This document shows, piece by piece, positions 44,657 through 53,685 of a stretch of 64,000 nucleotides of DNA. The stretch is from the NCBI GenBank assembly GCA_002343715.1, contig DDSA01000044.1:58674-122673 (forward strand), given 5' to 3'. The position numbers and the translations under genes were made by a program. Under the pieces are notes generated by a model, which was not told the origin of the DNA, searched no databases, and was given only the letters and a program-made list of their open reading frames with translations. The DNA is from Phycisphaerales bacterium UBA2402. GTDB taxonomy: Bacteria; Planctomycetota; Phycisphaerae; Phycisphaerales; UBA1924. Every line of letters begins with the position of its first letter. Position 1 is the stretch's first letter.

Positions 44657-45952
44657 ATGAAACCCCGCAGGCTCACACGTCAGGTTGTTGTTGGGGATAG
44701 CCGGGTCGGTTTCGTGCGCATCGGCGGTGGTGTGCCCGGCCGCGATGGCACCCCCACCACTCCCGCGCCCGTGTCGGTGCAGACCATGACCGCAGGGTAC
44801 ACGCACGACATCGACGCCTGCGTACGCGAAATCAACAAGCTCGCCGCGGCGGGGGCCGACATTGTCCGCGTGGCCGTGCCGGAGAAAAAAGACACGGAGG
44901 CGTTGCGGCACATCCTGCCCCAGGTGCGCGTGCCGATCGTCGCGGATGTTCATTTTCACTTTCAGAGGGCGCTCGAGGCGGTCGAGGCCGGGGTTCACAA
45001 AATCCGACTGAACCCCGGCAACATCAACGACCGCGCCCAGGTCATCGAAGTGATCCGCGCGTGCAAGGCGAAGGGTCTGCCCATCCGCGTGGGCGTCAAC
45101 GAAGGCTCGATCATCGAGCGCAAGGACAAGCAGAAGCGGATGAAGGAACTGGGCGCGGTCTTTAGCGCCCACAAGCACGGCCACATGCTGGCGATCATGA
45201 TCGCCAAACTCGAGGAGTACCTCGACATCTTCTACGAAGAGGACTTCCACGACATCACCATCAGCGCCAAGAGCATGGACGCGGCCCTGGTCATCGACGC
45301 CTACACCGAAATCGCCGCGCGGTTTGATCACCCGTTGCACCTGGGTGTGACGCACGCCGGCCCGAAAGAGACGGGCACCATCCGCAGCGTCGTGGCCCTC
45401 GGCGGCCTGCTCATCAACGGCATCGGCGAGACGATCCGCATCAGTTACGCCAACGACCCCATCTTCGAGGTTCAGGACGGACTTGAGCTGCTCTATTGCC
45501 TCGGCCTTCGCGAGCGTGTCGGCGTGGACCTTATCGCCTGCCCCACATGCGGCCGGATCCAGGTGGACCTCTTCACCCTGATCCAGGATGTCCGCAAGGC
45601 CCTGGCCGATCAGGTCAAGGTGCCGATGAAGGTCGCGGTCATGGGCTGCATCGTGAACGGGCCGGGCGAGGCCGAAGGGGCCGATGTGGCCGTCTTCGCG
45701 GGCGACCGCCGCGGCATTATCTATGTGCAGGGCGAGAAGGTCGCCAACGTGCCCGAGCCGGAAATCCTGCCGCGGCTGCTGGCCGAATGTCTCACTTTTC
45801 AGGACAAGGTTCTCCGCGGCGAGGCCAAACTGGGAGAGAAGAAGGTCGAGATCATCCCCCCCGACCCCATCGGCGAACTCGGCAGCGGTTACGCGAAGAT
45901 CGCCTCCGGACAGGTCGAGAAACCCGCGACACTCACGATCGGCGGGATCTGA
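44657..45952 (+). CDS. ispG: 4-hydroxy-3-methylbut-2-enyl diphosphate synthase
   Basis: The 431-residue iron-sulphur enzyme makes HMBPP from MEcPP in the non-mevalonate isoprenoid pathway. It starts at ATG 44657. Recognisable parts are VSVQTMTAGYTHDIDACVRE, PIVADVHFHFQRALEAVEAG, HKIRLNPGNIND, and the cluster ligands Cys295 and Cys298 in CPTCGR and Cys331 in MGCIVNGPGEAEGADVAV. All are present and normally spaced. Its presence indicates that this organism uses the MEP route. A 320-base gap without a clear gene follows. Confidence 0.95.
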   Translation: MKPRRLTRQVVVGDSRVGFVRIGGGVPGRDGTPTTPAPVSVQTMTAGYTHDIDACVREINKLAAAGADIVRVAVPEKKDTEALRHILPQVRVPIVADVHFHFQRALEAVEAGVHKIRLNPGNINDRAQVIEVIRACKAKGLPIRVGVNEGSIIERKDKQKRMKELGAVFSAHKHGHMLAIMIAKLEEYLDIFYEEDFHDITISAKSMDAALVIDAYTEIAARFDHPLHLGVTHAGPKETGTIRSVVALGGLLINGIGETIRISYANDPIFEVQDGLELLYCLGLRERVGVDLIACPTCGRIQVDLFTLIQDVRKALADQVKVPMKVAVMGCIVNGPGEAEGADVAVFAGDRRGIIYVQGEKVANVPEPEILPRLLAECLTFQDKVLRGEAKLGEKKVEIIPPDPIGELGSGYAKIASGQVEKPATLTIGGI

Positions 45953-46272
45953 CTGTGCGAGAAGTGCCGTGGTGATATGCCGCGGCCTGCGTCGAGGGCC
46001 CTGGAGCGAGATGGGCAGAGAATCGGCGCGGGCTGTGAACGTGTTGAGGTACTCCATCCACTACGCCGTCATCACGTCCGTTCGGCCGATGAGGTACTCG
46101 TAGGGCACGCTGCCGCGTCCCGCTACGCGCTCGAAGGGTCACGCCGGCCGCAGCCTTTCGTTTCAACGGTTCAGAGTGGCACGCGATCCGGATCGACAGC
46201 CGAGCGCAACTTGGCCCTGTGCTTCCTGCAAGCCCGCCGCGACTGGTCGCATCCCCCTACCCTCATCCCCGC
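45953..46272. other. intergenic stretch with no supported gene
   Basis: The 320 bases between ispG and the E1-beta gene contain only short readings with poor composition. I see no convincing terminator or promoter box. It may carry the promoter of the downstream gene. Confidence 0.4.
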
Positions 46273-47334
46273 ATGTCAAGCACCACATCCCCCGCCGCCA
46301 CGGCACCCTTCAACCCGAAACTCCGCCGAAAGGTCGATGATGAGACCGGACAGGCGATGGTCGAGTGCAACCTTGTGGAGGCCATCACGCTCACGCTCGC
46401 CCAGGAGATGGAGCGCGATGCGCGTGTCATCTGCCTGGGCGAGGATGTCGGCCTCAACGGCGGCGTCTTCCGCGCCACCGACGGCCTCCAGGCCCGATTC
46501 GGCGATCAACGGGTCTTCGATACTCCGCTGGCCGAGTCCGGGATCATGGGGACCGCCATCGGGCTGGCGATGGGCGGGATGCGGCCCATCCCCGAGATTC
46601 AGTTCGAGGGATTTCTCGGGCCGGCCTACGACCAACTCGTCAACCACGCCGCACGGTACCGAACCCGCAGCCGCGGCGCCATCACCATTCCCATGGTCGT
46701 GCGCGTGCCGGTGGGCGGGGGCATCCATGCCCCCGAACTCCACAGCGACAGCCCCGAGGCGATCTACGTTCACCAACCGGGTCTGAAAGTGGTCATGCCC
46801 TGCACCCCGTACGACGCCAAGGGCCTTCTCGCCGCGGCGATCGAAGACCCCGACCCGGTCGTTTTCTTTGAGCCCAAGCGCGTCTATCGCCTGCCGACCC
46901 GGGAGTGGATCCCCGAGGATCGGTACACACTGTCGATCGGCGAGGCCAAGATTCTGTCCGAAGGGACTGACCTGACGCTCATCTCCTGGGGCGCGAGCGT
47001 CTACCAGTGCCTCGCGGCCCTCGACAAACTCCCCGAAGATGCCAGCGTGGAACTGATCGACCTGCGGAGCGTGGCCCCGCTCGATCGGGATGCGATCATC
47101 CAGAGCGTGCAAAAGACAGGCCGCTGCGTGGTGGTGCACGAAGCACCCAAGACCGCGGGGCTGGGGGCCGAGATTTCATCCATCGTTCAGGAACACTGCT
47201 TCCTGCACCTCAAGGCGCCGGTGCAGCGTGTCGCCGGATTCGACACCATCATGCCCTACTACAAGCTCGAACTCGAGTACTTGCCCAACGCGGAGCGCAT
47301 CACCGAAGCCGTGATGCAGTGCCTGAACTATTGA
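46273..47334 (+). CDS. 2-oxoacid dehydrogenase E1 component, beta subunit
   Basis: The 353-residue protein is the E1-beta subunit of a pyruvate or branched-chain 2-oxoacid dehydrogenase. It has LVEAITLTLAQEMERDARVI, the GEDVG motif near residue 57, DTPLAESGIMGTAIGLAMGG, and VEGIHAPELHS-like PVGGGIHAPELHS. It pairs with an alpha subunit to decarboxylate a 2-oxoacid using thiamine diphosphate and passes the acyl group to E2. No alpha, E2 or E3 gene is adjacent, so the complex is split across the chromosome. The substrate cannot be decided. Confidence 0.9.
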   Translation: MSSTTSPAATAPFNPKLRRKVDDETGQAMVECNLVEAITLTLAQEMERDARVICLGEDVGLNGGVFRATDGLQARFGDQRVFDTPLAESGIMGTAIGLAMGGMRPIPEIQFEGFLGPAYDQLVNHAARYRTRSRGAITIPMVVRVPVGGGIHAPELHSDSPEAIYVHQPGLKVVMPCTPYDAKGLLAAAIEDPDPVVFFEPKRVYRLPTREWIPEDRYTLSIGEAKILSEGTDLTLISWGASVYQCLAALDKLPEDASVELIDLRSVAPLDRDAIIQSVQKTGRCVVVHEAPKTAGLGAEISSIVQEHCFLHLKAPVQRVAGFDTIMPYYKLELEYLPNAERITEAVMQCLNY

Positions 47335-47418
47335 TGGACAGCGACCACCTCGCGGCAGTGATGACCGACCGCCCTTCTCCGGTTTGTTGATCCGCGCGGA
47401 CCTGCCGCAGGAACCAGA

Positions 47419-48855
47419 TCACGGCGCCCAGACATTGGCCGTGCTCGTGCCTGTGGCTTTCGGCGTCGAACCGTTCTTGCCGTTTGCACCGGGCGCGGGG
47501 ATGACCACCTGTGCCGGTTCGGCCTTGATGACCGGCACGGGGTGAACCTCGCGCGGGAACGCCGCGGCGGACGAGGGCGGGATCGTCACGCCGTTCAAGT
47601 GCATCGCGCCCGAGGCCAGCCCGGGGAAGTGCTCGCCCTGCCAACTGGCCGGGTACTTCTCATCGTCGATGGCGAGCGCCGCCCTCGTCGGGAAGAGGGG
47701 GCGGAACGTATCGCACATCACCGCGAGTTCGGCGGTGTGCGTCGCGGCGAGGGAGGCCTCGATCGTGCCCGGGTGCGGCCCGTGAGGAATCCCCTGCGGG
47801 TGAAGCGTGAGCGAGCCGACTTCGATCCCCTTGCGGCTGCCGAAGTTTCCTTCGACGTAGTAGAGCACCTCATCGCTGTCGAGGTTGCTGTGGTTGTACG
47901 GGACCTTGATGGACTGCGGGTGATAGTCGAGCATCCGCGGGCAGAAGGAGCAGATGACGAAGTTGTGCGCCTCGAAGGTCTGATGGATCGGCGGCGGCAT
48001 GTGGAGTTTGCCCGTGATGGGGCTGAAATCGTCCACGTTAAAGATGAAGGGGTAATAGCAACCGTCCCACCCCACCACGTCCAGCGGGTGATAGTGGTAC
48101 ATGTACGAATGGATCAGGTCCCGGGCCTTGATGCGGACCTCGAAATCACCCCGTTCATCCCACGTCAGCGGCATTTCCGGAAGCGTCAGGTCGCGCTCGC
48201 AGTACGGCGCGTGCTCGAGGAACTGGCTTGTGGTCTTGCTCACGTAGCGGGGCGGCGGGCCGATGTGGCTGCCGTTGCAGGTCTCGATGAGCAGGACTTT
48301 CCCGAATGGGCATTGCTCGACCGGCGGGCCGCCGTCGCGGGGCTTGCCCGTGGCGGGGTCGTTCTCGCGCCTGTCCCAGATCACGGTATAGATCACGCCC
48401 TTGGGAATGACCAGGTAATCCTTGGGCCCGAAGCGCAGCGTGCCCAGCATGGTGTGACAGACGCCCGAGCCGAAGTGGATGAAGAGGCACTCATCCCCCT
48501 GGGCGTTCTTGAAGTGATAAGGCATCTGCTCGGCGGGGTTGCAAACCGCCATCTGGCAATCGGCGTTCCCGAAGAGCACAACGCGTCCGGTGACAAAGTC
48601 TCCCTTCGGGGACATCGGCGCGGACTTGAGGTGCCGCATCCGCATGATGTCCTGCTCGACATACTCCACCGCAGTGGAGTACATGGGCTTCCACCCGTAG
48701 ACCTGCGTCGGGGGGTGGATGTGATAGAGCGTGGTCGTCGGACCGACAAAGCCCTCGGTGCCGAAGACCTCTTCGGAATACAAGGCCCCATCGGGCCGAC
48801 GGAACTGCACGTGCCGCTTGCGGGGGAGCAGGCCGAGTTTGGTGTAATAGGGCAT
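47419..48855 (-). CDS. hmgA: homogentisate 1,2-dioxygenase
   Basis: The 478-residue iron(II) ring-cleaving enzyme opens homogentisate to maleylacetoacetate in tyrosine and phenylalanine catabolism. Start is ATG 48855 (MPYYTKLGLL). Family sequences are visible: LYHIHPPTQVYGWKP, FLEHAPYCERDLTLPEMP, the iron-ligand region HYHPLDVVGWDGCYYPFIFN and the histidine-rich HPQGIPHGPHPGTIEASL. The C terminus after DTFRPLFPT is low-complexity. It is divergent from the PKS cluster; no maleylacetoacetate isomerase or fumarylacetoacetase is next to it. Confidence 0.93.
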   Translation of the reverse strand: MPYYTKLGLLPRKRHVQFRRPDGALYSEEVFGTEGFVGPTTTLYHIHPPTQVYGWKPMYSTAVEYVEQDIMRMRHLKSAPMSPKGDFVTGRVVLFGNADCQMAVCNPAEQMPYHFKNAQGDECLFIHFGSGVCHTMLGTLRFGPKDYLVIPKGVIYTVIWDRRENDPATGKPRDGGPPVEQCPFGKVLLIETCNGSHIGPPPRYVSKTTSQFLEHAPYCERDLTLPEMPLTWDERGDFEVRIKARDLIHSYMYHYHPLDVVGWDGCYYPFIFNVDDFSPITGKLHMPPPIHQTFEAHNFVICSFCPRMLDYHPQSIKVPYNHSNLDSDEVLYYVEGNFGSRKGIEVGSLTLHPQGIPHGPHPGTIEASLAATHTAELAVMCDTFRPLFPTRAALAIDDEKYPASWQGEHFPGLASGAMHLNGVTIPPSSAAAFPREVHPVPVIKAEPAQVVIPAPGANGKNGSTPKATGTSTANVWAP

Positions 48856-48959
48856 GCGGAAGTGTACGTTGGTTTGGAAAAGGCAAGCAGGCCAACCAAG
48901 ACACCGCAAATAGATCGAGTTCAACTGAAGTACCGGGCACCTGCCTGAATAACATCCGC
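48856..48959. promoter_or_regulatory. divergent promoter region between hmgA and the PKS cluster
   Basis: This 104-base gap must contain the promoters for hmgA and the methyltransferase gene. An imperfect inverted repeat, TTGGTTTGG (48869-48877) and CCAACCAAG (48892-48900), is centred in it and may be an operator. No clear -10/-35 pair is visible. Confidence 0.35.
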
Positions 48960-49658
48960 ATGGCGTTCGCCCGGCATCGGATTCCGGAACTGATGGACGA
49001 TGACGCCCTCGACGAACACGCGCACCGCCGGGCATTGCTCGGGTTGGCACGGATCAACGCGATTTCCGGGATCGACCGCCACCTGTGGCGCCGGGCCGCG
49101 GGGCTGGCGCGGGTGCTGGGGCGGAACGTCCGGGTTCTCGATGTCGCGGCCGGCTCAGGGGACGTGCTGATCCGGGTCGCGGAACGAGCGAGAGAGGCCG
49201 GCATCGGGCTGGAAGCACACGCGTGCGACATCAGCCCCGTCGCGCTCGATGAGGCCCGCCGCAAAGCAGACCTGCGCGGCGTGACATTGACCACCCACCT
49301 GATCGACGTCATCCATGCCCGCCTGCCCGGCGGTTTCGATCTCGCGTACTGCGGACTTTTCCTGCACCATCTCGACGAACCACAGATCGAAATCGTGCTG
49401 AGACAGATGGCCGACGCGGCCAACTCGGTGCTTGTTCAGGATCTGCGTCGAAACTACCTCGGTCTCGGGCTGGCCACGGTGGTGCCGCGATTACTGACCC
49501 GATCGCGAATCGTGCATATCGACGCCGTCCGCAGCGTCCACGCGGCCTTTACCGTCGAAGAGATACGGACACTCGCCCATCGGGCGGGGCTGAACGGGGC
49601 GTGTGTTCAATGTTGCTGGCCCCAGCGTCTGGTGGTTTCCTGGGAGCGTGCGTCGTGA
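48960..49658 (+). CDS. class I SAM-dependent methyltransferase
   Basis: The 232-residue protein has a standard Rossmann methyltransferase core: motif I VRVLDVAAGSGDVLIRVAER and CDISPVALDEARRKADLRGV, then DLAYCGLFLHHLDEPQIEIV. The remaining part, with HIDAVRSVHAAFTVEEIRTL, resembles methyltransferases found beside type III polyketide synthases. The FAD reductase gene overlaps its stop by four bases (GTGA). It likely O- or C-methylates the polyketide product; the acceptor is unknown. Confidence 0.82.
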   Translation: MAFARHRIPELMDDDALDEHAHRRALLGLARINAISGIDRHLWRRAAGLARVLGRNVRVLDVAAGSGDVLIRVAERAREAGIGLEAHACDISPVALDEARRKADLRGVTLTTHLIDVIHARLPGGFDLAYCGLFLHHLDEPQIEIVLRQMADAANSVLVQDLRRNYLGLGLATVVPRLLTRSRIVHIDAVRSVHAAFTVEEIRTLAHRAGLNGACVQCCWPQRLVVSWERAS

Positions 49659-50884
49659 ACCCGCGGAGAGAGTACACAGCTGATTCCGGGACGCACACAA
49701 CGGCCGATGCCCTTGCTGACGATGCGTCAACCGCGTCAGATATGCTGACACGCTCTACGTGGGATGCTGTGATCATCGGCGCCGGACCGGGGGGGAGTTT
49801 GGCCGCCCTTTTGCTCAGCCGACTCGGGTACTCCGTGCTGCTGGTCGATCGCGCCAATCTTCCCAGAGACAAAGTCTGCGGATGCTGCCTTGCCCAAACG
49901 GGAGCGATGACCCTCTACTCACTCGGGCTGGGGGATGTACTGGCGGGAGCCGTACACGTCGATACATGCGTGCTTCGCATCGGAAGATCCTCGAACCGTG
50001 TGCACGTGAGACCGTACTTCGCGATCGACCGCGCCACCCTGGATCACCGGTTGACGAGCGCGGCGGCCGCGGCCGGGGCGAGGGTGCTGCCCGGCTGGCA
50101 CGCCAGTGTCCGCCCCGATGACAGCATCGACCTTCGATCCGCGAGCATGACCGGCACCGCGGGATCCGTGGTCAACATTCGGCCTCGTGCTGTGCTGGTC
50201 GCCGACGGTTTGGGGGGCACCTCGCTCGACGAGCGACCGGAGTTCGGGTGGTCTATCCGTTCGGCAAGCCGGATAGGCCTTGGCGCGAAACTGCAACGAA
50301 GCCCGGTGAGGCTCGCGCCGAACGAACTCGCCATGCTGATCCATCCCTCGGGTTATCTCGGACTGGTGCACCTTCACACGGGCGAAATAGACCTCGCCGC
50401 GGCGATCGATCCGAATCGCGCGCGTGAGGCGGGAGGCCCCGGGCCGCTCTGCGCCGAGATTATCGAAGCGAGCGGGGGTGATCCCGGGGCCTGCGACGGG
50501 GTCCGGTGGCGGGGCACACCCCTTCTGACACGCGCGCGGTCGTGCGTGGAGTCGGGCCGAGTCATGGTGCTGGGCGATGCCGCCGGGTATGTCGAACCCA
50601 TCACGGGAGAAGGCATGACCTGGGCAATTCAGAGCGGGGTCGCTGCGGCTGGTTACATTCATGAACGGTGCCTCGGGCAACGTCCCGAGGGCTCGTGGTC
50701 GGCACAATACAACCGGACGATGCGCCGACACCGGCGACGGTGTTTCGTCATATCAAGAATGCTCAGGCACGATGCGGCGCTCCGGATGGCGATGAGCGGT
50801 GTGAACGTCTGTCCCGGGGCGTTGTCCTTTGTCGTGCGCTTGCTCGTTCCCGGTTCCGATCGCTTTCCCCGAGTGACGGCGTGA
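49655..50884 (+). CDS. FAD-dependent oxidoreductase, geranylgeranyl-reductase type
   Basis: The roughly 409-residue flavoprotein has the dinucleotide motif DAVIIGAGPGGSLAALLLSR, the RDKVCGCCL segment and the FAD-closing motif VMVLGDAAGYVEPITGEGMT. It resembles geranylgeranyl reductases and related tailoring enzymes that act on polyketide or lipid products. The probable start is a GTG at 49655, overlapping the methyltransferase stop; an ATG at 49742 begins closer to the FAD motif. Its own stop overlaps the PKS start. The reaction is likely reduction or oxidation of the cluster's product. Confidence 0.83.
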   Translation: MNPRREYTADSGTHTTADALADDASTASDMLTRSTWDAVIIGAGPGGSLAALLLSRLGYSVLLVDRANLPRDKVCGCCLAQTGAMTLYSLGLGDVLAGAVHVDTCVLRIGRSSNRVHVRPYFAIDRATLDHRLTSAAAAAGARVLPGWHASVRPDDSIDLRSASMTGTAGSVVNIRPRAVLVADGLGGTSLDERPEFGWSIRSASRIGLGAKLQRSPVRLAPNELAMLIHPSGYLGLVHLHTGEIDLAAAIDPNRAREAGGPGPLCAEIIEASGGDPGACDGVRWRGTPLLTRARSCVESGRVMVLGDAAGYVEPITGEGMTWAIQSGVAAAGYIHERCLGQRPEGSWSAQYNRTMRRHRRRCFVISRMLRHDAALRMAMSGVNVCPGALSFVVRLLVPGSDRFPRVTA

Positions 50885-51948
50885 ACACTCGACTTCTTTC
50901 GATTGGAACGGCGACACCGCGGGGGTCCATTGCCCAGCACGATGCACTGCGCATGGCCCGTGAGCTGGCGCCCGCCGGGGTGCCCGAGGCCGTGCTGGAG
51001 CGGATCCATCGCGCGTGCGGCATCGAGACTCGCCACGCCAGTATCATCGACCCGCTGCATGGGGGCCAGACGCTGCGTGCCCACGATTCGGGCCCCAACG
51101 GGCCAACCACCTCAGTGCGCATCGATCGGTACGCCGCCGCCGCGGCGCCGCTCGCGATCGGGGCATCGTCGCTCGCGCTGCGCAACGCGGCAATTACCCC
51201 CGACCGCGTCACTCATTTGATCTGCGCTTCATGCACGGGCTTCACAGCCCCCGGGGTCGATCAGGCGCTTGTGTGGGGGTTGGGGCTTAGGAAAGACATC
51301 GGGCGGACGGTCATCGGGTTCATGGGGTGCCACGCGGCGATCAACGCCCTTCGGGTGGCGCACGATGCGGTTCGGGCCGATCCCCGGGCGGTCGCGCTCG
51401 TCTGCTGCGTAGAGCTGTGCAGCCTGCACATGCAGTTTACCGATCGGACGGATCGGCTGATCGCCAACGCCCTCTTCGCGGACGGTGCCGCGGCCGCGGT
51501 TGTTGCTCAATCCGATGATCCGACGGCGCCGGCCATCCGCCGGGTGGCATCGAGCCTCATCCCCGAGAGCGGTGAGTTGATGGGCTGGTGCATCGGCGAT
51601 CATGGTTTTGAGATGACACTCAGCCCGCGGGTTCCCGAAGTGCTCGCACGCACCGCGGGGCCGTGGGTCGATGGAGTCCTCTCCGCTACCGGATTGACCC
51701 GCGAGCACATCGGCGGATGGGCGATTCATCCCGGGGGTCCCAAGATCATCGACTCGGTAGCCGCAGCGCTCAACCTGGCGGAGGGCTCGGTTCGAGAATC
51801 GCGTGATGTGCTCAGAAAGTTCGGAAACATGTCGTCCCCCACGGTGTTGTTTATACTCGATGAGTTGTCGCGGGCCAAGCGACCGCGCCCGTGGGTGGCC
51901 ATGGCGTTCGGGCCGGGGCTGGCCGCCGAGATGATTGTTCTGGACTGA
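50881..51948 (+). CDS. type III polyketide synthase (chalcone/stilbene synthase fold)
   Basis: The 355-residue protein has the catalytic triad of the family: Cys150 in GFMGCHAAINAL, His283 in WAIHPGGPKII and Asn316 in FGNMSSPTVLF. Type III PKS enzymes extend an acyl-CoA with malonyl-CoA units to give alkylpyrones, alkylresorcinols or similar. A GTG start at 50881 overlaps the FAD reductase stop (GTGA), so all three genes are translationally coupled. The starter unit and chain length cannot be read from the sequence. The following 160 bases are a non-coding junction. Confidence 0.92.
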   Translation: MNTRLLSIGTATPRGSIAQHDALRMARELAPAGVPEAVLERIHRACGIETRHASIIDPLHGGQTLRAHDSGPNGPTTSVRIDRYAAAAAPLAIGASSLALRNAAITPDRVTHLICASCTGFTAPGVDQALVWGLGLRKDIGRTVIGFMGCHAAINALRVAHDAVRADPRAVALVCCVELCSLHMQFTDRTDRLIANALFADGAAAAVVAQSDDPTAPAIRRVASSLIPESGELMGWCIGDHGFEMTLSPRVPEVLARTAGPWVDGVLSATGLTREHIGGWAIHPGGPKIIDSVAAALNLAEGSVRESRDVLRKFGNMSSPTVLFILDELSRAKRPRPWVAMAFGPGLAAEMIVLD

Positions 51949-52110
51949 TGCCGCTCGCACCGATCTGTCGGAGTGCGGGCGGAGAATGGCCTGCGGGGAC
52001 GAAATCTCGAACGAAAGCCACGCCCGTCGGTCGCCCATTGATCGCTCGCTCCGGGAACTCCCTGCCTCAGCCTTTACACCCGGAGCCCGACCCCTCTTCG
52101 GGGTCGATGC

Positions 52111-53058
52111 GAAGAGGTCCTTACGCTCTATGAGTCGGATTACTCCAAGAACCTCCAGAGCATCGCGGTTAGCAAGACGCACAACGGGTACTTCTCGATC
52201 GACAAGAGGAACCGGATTGTGGATCCAGACGTCGCGAAAAGGGGCGAGTCAGCAGGGGAAAGCGACGATTCGGACGCATACGACTTGATCCTGAAGGATA
52301 AGAAGCGACTTCTTTCGCTCGAAGAGCCCGTCCGTTTCATTTTCTCGCACTCTGCGCTTCGTGAAGGCTGGGACAATCCCAATGTCTTCGTGATCTGCAC
52401 CCTGAAGCACAGCGACAACACCATTTCTCGCCGGCAGGAGGTAGGCCGCGGCATGAGACTGTCGGTGTTCTCATCCGGCCCGCGGAAGGGCGAGCGGTCA
52501 GACGACCCCGCCACCGTGCACCAGGTCAACGCGGTCACCGTGGTTGCCAACGAGAGCTACAAGGACTTCGTCGCCGGGCTCCAGAAGGACATCAGCGCAT
52601 TCCTCTCGGAGCGGCAGAGAATCGCCAACGAGGCCTACTTCACCGGCAAGACTATCCAGACCGAGGAGGGCGCGGTACAGATCACGCCAGCCATGGCCAA
52701 ACAGATCTAAAAGTACCTGATCAAGAACGACTACACCGACCAGAATGACCGGATCGCTCCCGCGTACCACGAGGCGAAGCAGCAGGGAACGGTCGCACCA
52801 CTCCCGGAGGAGCTCAAGCCTCACGCCGAGGAGGTCTTCAAGCTCATCGACAGAGTGTTCAGCGATGTGCAGATCCCAGTCCCCGAGGATGAGCAGGGCA
52901 CGAAGGCGAATCCGATCAATCAGGCGAACTTTGAGCGGAAAGAGTTCCAGGAGTTGTGGAACAGGATCAACCGCAAGGCGGCCTACACGGTTCACTTCGA
53001 CTTCGACGATCTAGTCCGCAAGTGCGTCCGCGAGTTGGACAAGGCCCCTTCGGGGTGA
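52111..53058 (+). pseudogene. fragment of a type III restriction enzyme Res subunit
   Basis: A frame begins inside unrelated sequence near 52111 and reads [40 protein letters not shown] and [20 protein letters not shown], which is the helicase/C-terminal part of type III Res. A TAA at 52708-52710 interrupts it (AMAKQI, then KYLIKNDYTDQNDRI in the same frame). After VRKCVRELDK near 53040 the match ends, and the remaining codons (APSG) come from sequence antisense to the HTH gene. No start, N-terminal domain or Mod partner is present. It is a dead internal fragment. Confidence 0.8.
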
Positions 53059-53361
53059 CAAGCCACGCTTCGGACCTGCCCAAGTCAGGACGAAGGTCAC
53101 GGGAAGCCCGTGTCGATTGAGCACGAACTGACAGGCGGTTCCGAGCGTGAGGATTCCCTGTGCCGCGAGCTCGGCCCGGGCTCGCTTCACGCTCCGTTCG
53201 TCGACCTCGAAAACCTCCGCGATCCACGACGACTTGCAGAGTCCTTCCGGACGCACCCGTCCGCCCCGGTAGTACAGGCACCGGAGGGTGTGCCCCAGGC
53301 CTGCGGCGATCTGACTGGGCTTGCTCGTCCCTGCGAGAAACCGGAGCACCCGCCGCGGCAT
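53011..53361 (-). CDS. small HTH protein (possible replication or regulatory protein)
   Basis: The 116-residue protein starts at ATG 53361, with GGAAAG six bases upstream (preferred to the GTG at 53367). Its middle has a helix-turn-helix-like segment, KSSWIAEVFEVDERSVKRAR, followed by AELAAQGILTLGTACQFVLN, a winged-helix layout seen in plasmid or phage replication initiators. The last dozen residues (QLADALAD) derive from the antisense of the Res fragment, so the natural C terminus was replaced. A perfect inverted repeat lies 69 bases upstream. Its function is not established. Confidence 0.55.
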   Translation of the reverse strand: MPRRVLRFLAGTSKPSQIAAGLGHTLRCLYYRGGRVRPEGLCKSSWIAEVFEVDERSVKRARAELAAQGILTLGTACQFVLNRHGLPVTFVLTWAGPKRGLSPRRGLVQLADALAD

Positions 53362-53429
53362 GGGCACTTTCCGTCGCTTGTCCCCAATCTATAGCGGTAT
53401 GCCACATCGGTGCCGGGGCTCAATGGAAA

Positions 53430-53457
53430 TCCCTTTCGCGGGGCGTCGCGAAAGGGA
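53430..53457. repeat. perfect inverted repeat upstream of the HTH gene
   Basis: Arms of 11 bases, TCCCTTTCGCG (53430-53440) and CGCGAAAGGGA (53447-53457), around a six-base loop. It lies between the divergent HTH and membrane protein genes, so it may be an operator, an att-associated site, or a terminator; the lack of a following T-run disfavours a terminator. Confidence 0.6.
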
Positions 53458-53685
53458 GGCTCGGAACTTCTGCCCCTCAGGCTCAGAACCGATCCGGCAC
53501 TGTGGGGTTCGGAAAGGACCCGCCGGCCTCTGGCCGCCGCATCGGGGCCACGCTCGGGTGAGCCCCGACGGCGACGTCCGAATCCGGCACACGAAGCCGC
53601 ATCACTTTTCTGACTCTGGCGGTCTCAGGAGCCCCTGAATGACCCCTGTCATAAACTCGTCACGAACTCCTGCGGGAACACCTCC

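Noticed and set aside
44561-46057. Minus-strand open frame of 498 codons
   Set aside because: It is antisense to ispG, which is complete with all iron-sulphur ligands.
51949-52110. Left attachment repeat of the tRNA-Asp element
   Set aside because: I looked for a copy of the tRNA 3' end. Only a weak likeness around CTCGAAC near 52000 was seen, which is not enough to call a repeat.
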